In this document: positions 8,022 through 9,038 of the stretch, piece after piece
How positions within the stretch are numbered: position 1 is the stretch's first letter
Layout of the letters: the number at the start of each line of letters is the position of its first letter
Assembly (NCBI GenBank): GCA_049695975.1
Contig: JBAVTE010000038.1
Coordinates: 1 to 9,038, forward strand
From: CAILDB01 sp049695975
GTDB taxonomy: Bacteria; Patescibacteriota; Minisyncoccia; Phycocordibacterales; GWA1-40-21
DNA length: 9,038 bases
Direction: 5' to 3'
The notes under the pieces: model-generated
What the model was told of the DNA's origin: nothing
Seen by the model: the letters and a program-made list of their open reading frames with translations, nothing else
The model's database searches: none
Program-made: the position numbers and the translations under genes

Positions 8022-8396
8022 ATGGATTTTCAACAAAAGAGAAAAATAAAGAGTGTAATGTATTCAAAGGTGACTTTGTTTATTTTACTAATTATTTTTA
8101 TTTTTTTAGCAAAAGGTGCGTGGGGGATTTATATAAAAGCTCAAAGTAGTAGGAATAGTTTGGCGGAGACAAATAAGGAATACACGGATTTGGAAACAAG
8201 GGAAAATATGTTAACGGGAAATATTGCTAGATTAAAAACGGAAGAGGGGATTGAAGCAGAAATAAGAAGCAAATATAGTGTTGCGAAAAGTGGTGAAGTA
8301 AGTATAGTAATTGTGGACAAGGATGCAACAAATACGACGAACAAAGGTGGTTCAGGTAGTGGTTTTTGGGGCAGTTTTTTAAATTGGTTAAAATAG
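8022..8396 (+). CDS. FtsB/DivIC-like septum formation initiator protein
   Basis: The 124-residue protein has the FtsB/DivIC plan: a short basic cytoplasmic tail (1-16), one transmembrane helix (about 17-31), a predicted coiled coil (about 38-74, alternating charged and hydrophobic residues), and the conserved end block EEGIEAEIRSKYSVAKSGE (74-92), matching the family pattern of E..IE..AR....+.GE. A Gly/Ser-rich linker (109-114) and a hydrophobic end, FWGSFLNWLK, follow. Family members link early and late divisome proteins at the septum. FtsL-type proteins have the same plan but usually lack the end block. ATG 8022 is preferred because it keeps the basic tail. A second ATG at 8058, right before the helix, is possible because a -10-like TATACT lies only 1 base before 8022. 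The stop is 4 bases from tRNA-Gly, so the two are probably co-transcribed. General family call is good; which divisome member is less sure. Confidence 0.8.
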   Translation: MDFQQKRKIKSVMYSKVTLFILLIIFIFLAKGAWGIYIKAQSSRNSLAETNKEYTDLETRENMLTGNIARLKTEEGIEAEIRSKYSVAKSGEVSIVIVDKDATNTTNKGGSGSGFWGSFLNWLK

Positions 8397-8400
8397 GTTT

Positions 8401-8471
8401 GCGAGTGTAGTATAGTGGTAGTACATGTGCTTCCCAAGCATAGGGCGCGAGTCCGATTCTCGCCACTCGCA
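8401..8471 (+). tRNA. tRNA-Gly (anticodon CCC)
   Basis: A complete cloverleaf folds. The 7-bp acceptor stem is GCGAGTG (8401-8407) with CACTCGC (8464-8470). The D arm is GTAT/GTAC around AGTGGTA, with the conserved GG. The anticodon stem TGTGC/GCATA (8426-8430, 8438-8442) contains one G-T pair and loop TTCCCAA, placing CCC at 8433-8435. The variable region has 4 bases, and the T stem is GCGAG/CTCGC. CCC reads the glycine codon GGG. The discriminator is A8471, and CCA is not encoded (CAA follows), so CCA must be added by nucleotidyltransferase. The T loop is TCCGATT, with C where nearly all elongator tRNAs have T at position 55. No separate promoter fits in the 4 bases after the upstream stop. 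Confidence 0.95.
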
Positions 8472-8514
8472 CAAAAAGCAAAACTCCCTCCACAAAATGC
8501 TTTTGCCCATCACG

Positions 8515-8536
8515 AAAATTTTTTGCAAAAAATTTT
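8515..8536. repeat. Perfect 22-base palindrome
   Basis: The sequence AAAATTTTTTG reads directly into its own reverse complement CAAAAAATTTT, centred on the GC at 8525-8526. As RNA it could form an A-U stem followed by T8537-T8538 and then CTG. That is weak for a terminator because the stem has almost no G/C and lacks a proper loop. It may instead be a protein-binding site or part of a repeat element. Confidence 0.7.
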
Positions 8537-8550
8537 TTCTGTCCGTCGCC

Positions 8551-8560
8551 AGTCGCGACT
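8551..8560. repeat. GC-rich palindrome AGTCGCGACT
   Basis: A perfect 10-base palindrome lies inside a G/C-rich patch (8541-8562). It competes with an alternative hairpin, GTCGC (8545-8549) pairing with GCGAC (8555-8559) around a 5-base loop. The composition contrasts sharply with the surrounding A/T-rich DNA, as in REP-like dispersed elements. Confidence 0.5.
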
Positions 8561-8657
8561 CCCAAGGATGTTAAAAAGCACTTTGTTACGAAAATTTTGC
8601 TGATTTTCTGCTTGCTTTACTGAAACGTTTAGAAGGTCTTTTCCTTTTACTTTATAG

Positions 8658-8666
8658 TGATATAAT
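8658..8666 (+). promoter_or_regulatory. Extended -10 promoter element for the glutaredoxin-like gene
   Basis: TGATATAAT is a consensus extended -10: TG at 8658-8659, one base, then TATAAT at 8661-8666. The ATG at 8673 follows after 6 bases, so the expected start of transcription falls on or next to the start codon, giving a leaderless mRNA. No good -35 is present (CTTTTC at the 17-base spacing), which is usual for extended -10 promoters. GGG at 8669-8671 is too close to the ATG to act as a ribosome binding site. Confidence 0.6.
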
Positions 8667-8672
8667 AAGGGT

Positions 8673-8906
8673 ATGAAAAAAGTAATAATGTATTCAACGC
8701 CGACTTGTCACTTCTGCAATTTAGCAAAAGATTTTTTTGATGAAAATAAGATCAAATATGAAGTTTATAATGTTTCTGCTGATTTGGAAAAAAGAAAAGA
8801 GATGATAGATAGATCTGGACAGATGGGAGTACCGGTGATTCTCATTGATGATGAAGTAGTGGTGGGGTTTGATGAAGAAAAGGTGAGGGAGAAGATGGAG
8901 ATATAG
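8673..8906 (+). CDS. Glutaredoxin-like protein (YruB/NrdH-type small thioredoxin fold)
   Basis: A 77-residue thioredoxin-fold protein. The first strand and helix carry the active site TPTCHFC (9-15), with C12 and C15 as the redox pair. The middle reads VYNVSADLEKRKEMI, then GVPVILIDDE (52-61) with the cis-proline P54 that every thioredoxin fold needs, then VVVGFDEEKV (62-71). The last block, with G65 and the FD following, matches the C-terminal pattern of small glutaredoxin-like proteins of the YruB type better than classical glutaredoxin. Such proteins reduce disulfides or mixed disulfides in the cytoplasm; no signal peptide or membrane segment is seen. The electron donor cannot be told from sequence, and no ribonucleotide reductase gene is in this window. 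The start is fixed by the extended -10 just upstream and by the MKKVIMYS opening typical of the fold. A strong hairpin 40 bases after the stop probably ends the transcript. Confidence 0.9.
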   Translation: MKKVIMYSTPTCHFCNLAKDFFDENKIKYEVYNVSADLEKRKEMIDRSGQMGVPVILIDDEVVVGFDEEKVREKMEI

Positions 8907-8945
8907 AAAGGAAAGTATGAGGGTTCGGCTATTACATAGCATGGT

Positions 8946-8994
8946 GCTTTCTATGTTTGTTTAAATTAAGAAATTTTCACAAACATAGAAAAGC
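8946..8994 (+). terminator. Long stem-loop, probable transcription terminator after the glutaredoxin-like gene
   Basis: TTTCTATGTTTGT (8948-8960) pairs perfectly with ACAAACATAGAAA (8979-8991). A GC/GC extension (8946-8947 with 8993-8994) is possible if one A is bulged. The 18-base loop can fold further: AAATT (8963-8967) pairs with AATTT (8972-8976) around AAGA. The T tract after the stem is short (TTTT at 8996-8999), so termination may be inefficient. The feature sits 39 bases past the stop. A role in mRNA stability is an alternative. Confidence 0.5.
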
Positions 8995-9010
8995 CTTTTG
9001 AGCTTGACAC

Positions 9011-9030
9011 GAAGTGAAGCATTTCACTTC
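9011..9030. repeat. Inverted repeat GAAGTGAA / TTCACTTC
   Basis: An 8-base perfect inverted repeat with a 4-base spacer (GCAT) lies directly after TTGACA (9004-9009), a consensus -35 hexamer. No -10 appears at the right distance before the window ends. It could be an operator-like site, a hairpin, or part of a dispersed repeat. The window ends 8 bases later, so its context is not visible. Confidence 0.45.
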
Positions 9031-9038
9031 CCCTCGGC

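Larger units (their letters stand above)
8512..8600. repeat. Imperfect direct repeat flanking the GC-rich patch
   Basis: ACGAAAATTTT occurs at 8512-8522 (followed by TTGC) and at 8588-8598 (followed by GC). The two copies lie 76 bases apart and bracket both palindromes. The bases just before each copy are also loosely similar (GCTTTTGCCCATC and GCACTTTGTT). This may be a degenerate element with repeated ends, or coincidence in A/T-rich DNA. Confidence 0.4.
8472..8672. other. Palindrome-rich spacer between tRNA-Gly and the glutaredoxin-like gene
   Basis: These 201 bases hold no convincing protein gene. Frames that cross the tRNA are chance products. What is present is structure: a small hairpin CAAAA-tgc-TTTTG (8493-8505), a perfect 22-base A/T palindrome (8515-8536), a G/C-rich patch with hairpin GTCGC-cagtc-GCGAC (8545-8559) overlapping the palindrome AGTCGCGACT (8551-8560), and two copies of ACGAAAATTTT ending in TTGC or GC (8512-8526 and 8588-8600). 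The G/C-rich patch stands out from A/T-rich flanks. It could be a dispersed repeat unit, a processing or termination region for the tRNA transcript, or a remnant of an insertion. Confidence 0.5.

Noticed and set aside
8227..8565. Minus-strand 112-residue frame across the ftsB-like gene and the tRNA
   Set aside because: It runs antisense through a complete tRNA and a well-supported gene, with no family features; the frame is a by-product.
8415..8603. Plus-strand 62-residue frame starting inside the tRNA
   Set aside because: It begins in the tRNA D loop and continues through palindromic spacer; it has no domain signal.
8917..8964. 15-codon frame (MRVRLLHSMVLSMFV) after AAAGGAAAG, a possible leader peptide
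   Set aside because: It is very short, runs into the terminator-like stem, no downstream gene is visible, and most genes here do not use Shine-Dalgarno sequences; chance is more likely.
1..9038. CRISPR array, insertion sequence, transposase or toxin-antitoxin pair
   Set aside because: No regularly spaced repeats, transposase motifs, or small paired toxin-antitoxin genes were found on either strand.

Overview
This AT-rich window looks like a chromosomal segment from a Candidate Phyla Radiation (Patescibacteria) bacterium, most likely of the Parcubacteria type. The reasons are indirect. The genes are compact. Nearly every start codon lacks a Shine-Dalgarno sequence. A short FtsB/DivIC-like protein is followed at once by a tRNA gene, and there is a tiny single-pass membrane protein gene. 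No rRNA or ribosomal protein marker is present, so the placement is an inference. TGA is used as a stop (end of the Memo-family gene) and does not interrupt the other reading frames, so the standard bacterial code fits and the TGA-as-glycine code of Gracilibacteria/SR1 does not.

Layout. Positions 2-3907 hold the C-terminal ~1300 residues of a very large bacterial alpha-2-macroglobulin-like protein whose start lies outside the window. Its last 26 bases overlap a gene (3882-4784) for a Memo-family (AmmeMemoRadiSam system protein B) homologue with an N-terminal membrane anchor. Next come alanine racemase (4896-6035) and elongation factor 4/LepA (6074-7864). A 34-residue single-pass membrane protein (7871-7975, minus strand) converges on lepA and diverges from an FtsB/DivIC-like septum protein gene (8022-8396). 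A tRNA-Gly(CCC) gene (8401-8471) starts 4 bases after that stop codon. A 201-base spacer rich in palindromes follows, then a 77-residue glutaredoxin-like protein (8673-8906), then a gene-free tail with two inverted repeats, one of which is a plausible transcription terminator.

How the genes fit together. The macroglobulin-like and Memo-like genes are translationally linked and both products are probably outside the cytoplasmic membrane, so they are the best candidate here for an unusual joint system. The macroglobulin lacks the usual thioester motif; the only two cysteines in the visible protein form a CxxC at that position. The Memo homologue has no cysteine at all and is tethered to the membrane. 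Alanine racemase (D-Ala for peptidoglycan) and the FtsB-like protein serve wall synthesis and division. LepA and tRNA-Gly serve translation, and the glutaredoxin-like protein serves thiol redox chemistry.

Regulation. Several genes have a -10-like hexamer 6-9 bases before the ATG and no ribosome binding site, which suggests leaderless or nearly leaderless mRNAs. All family assignments come from reading motifs; no database search was run.
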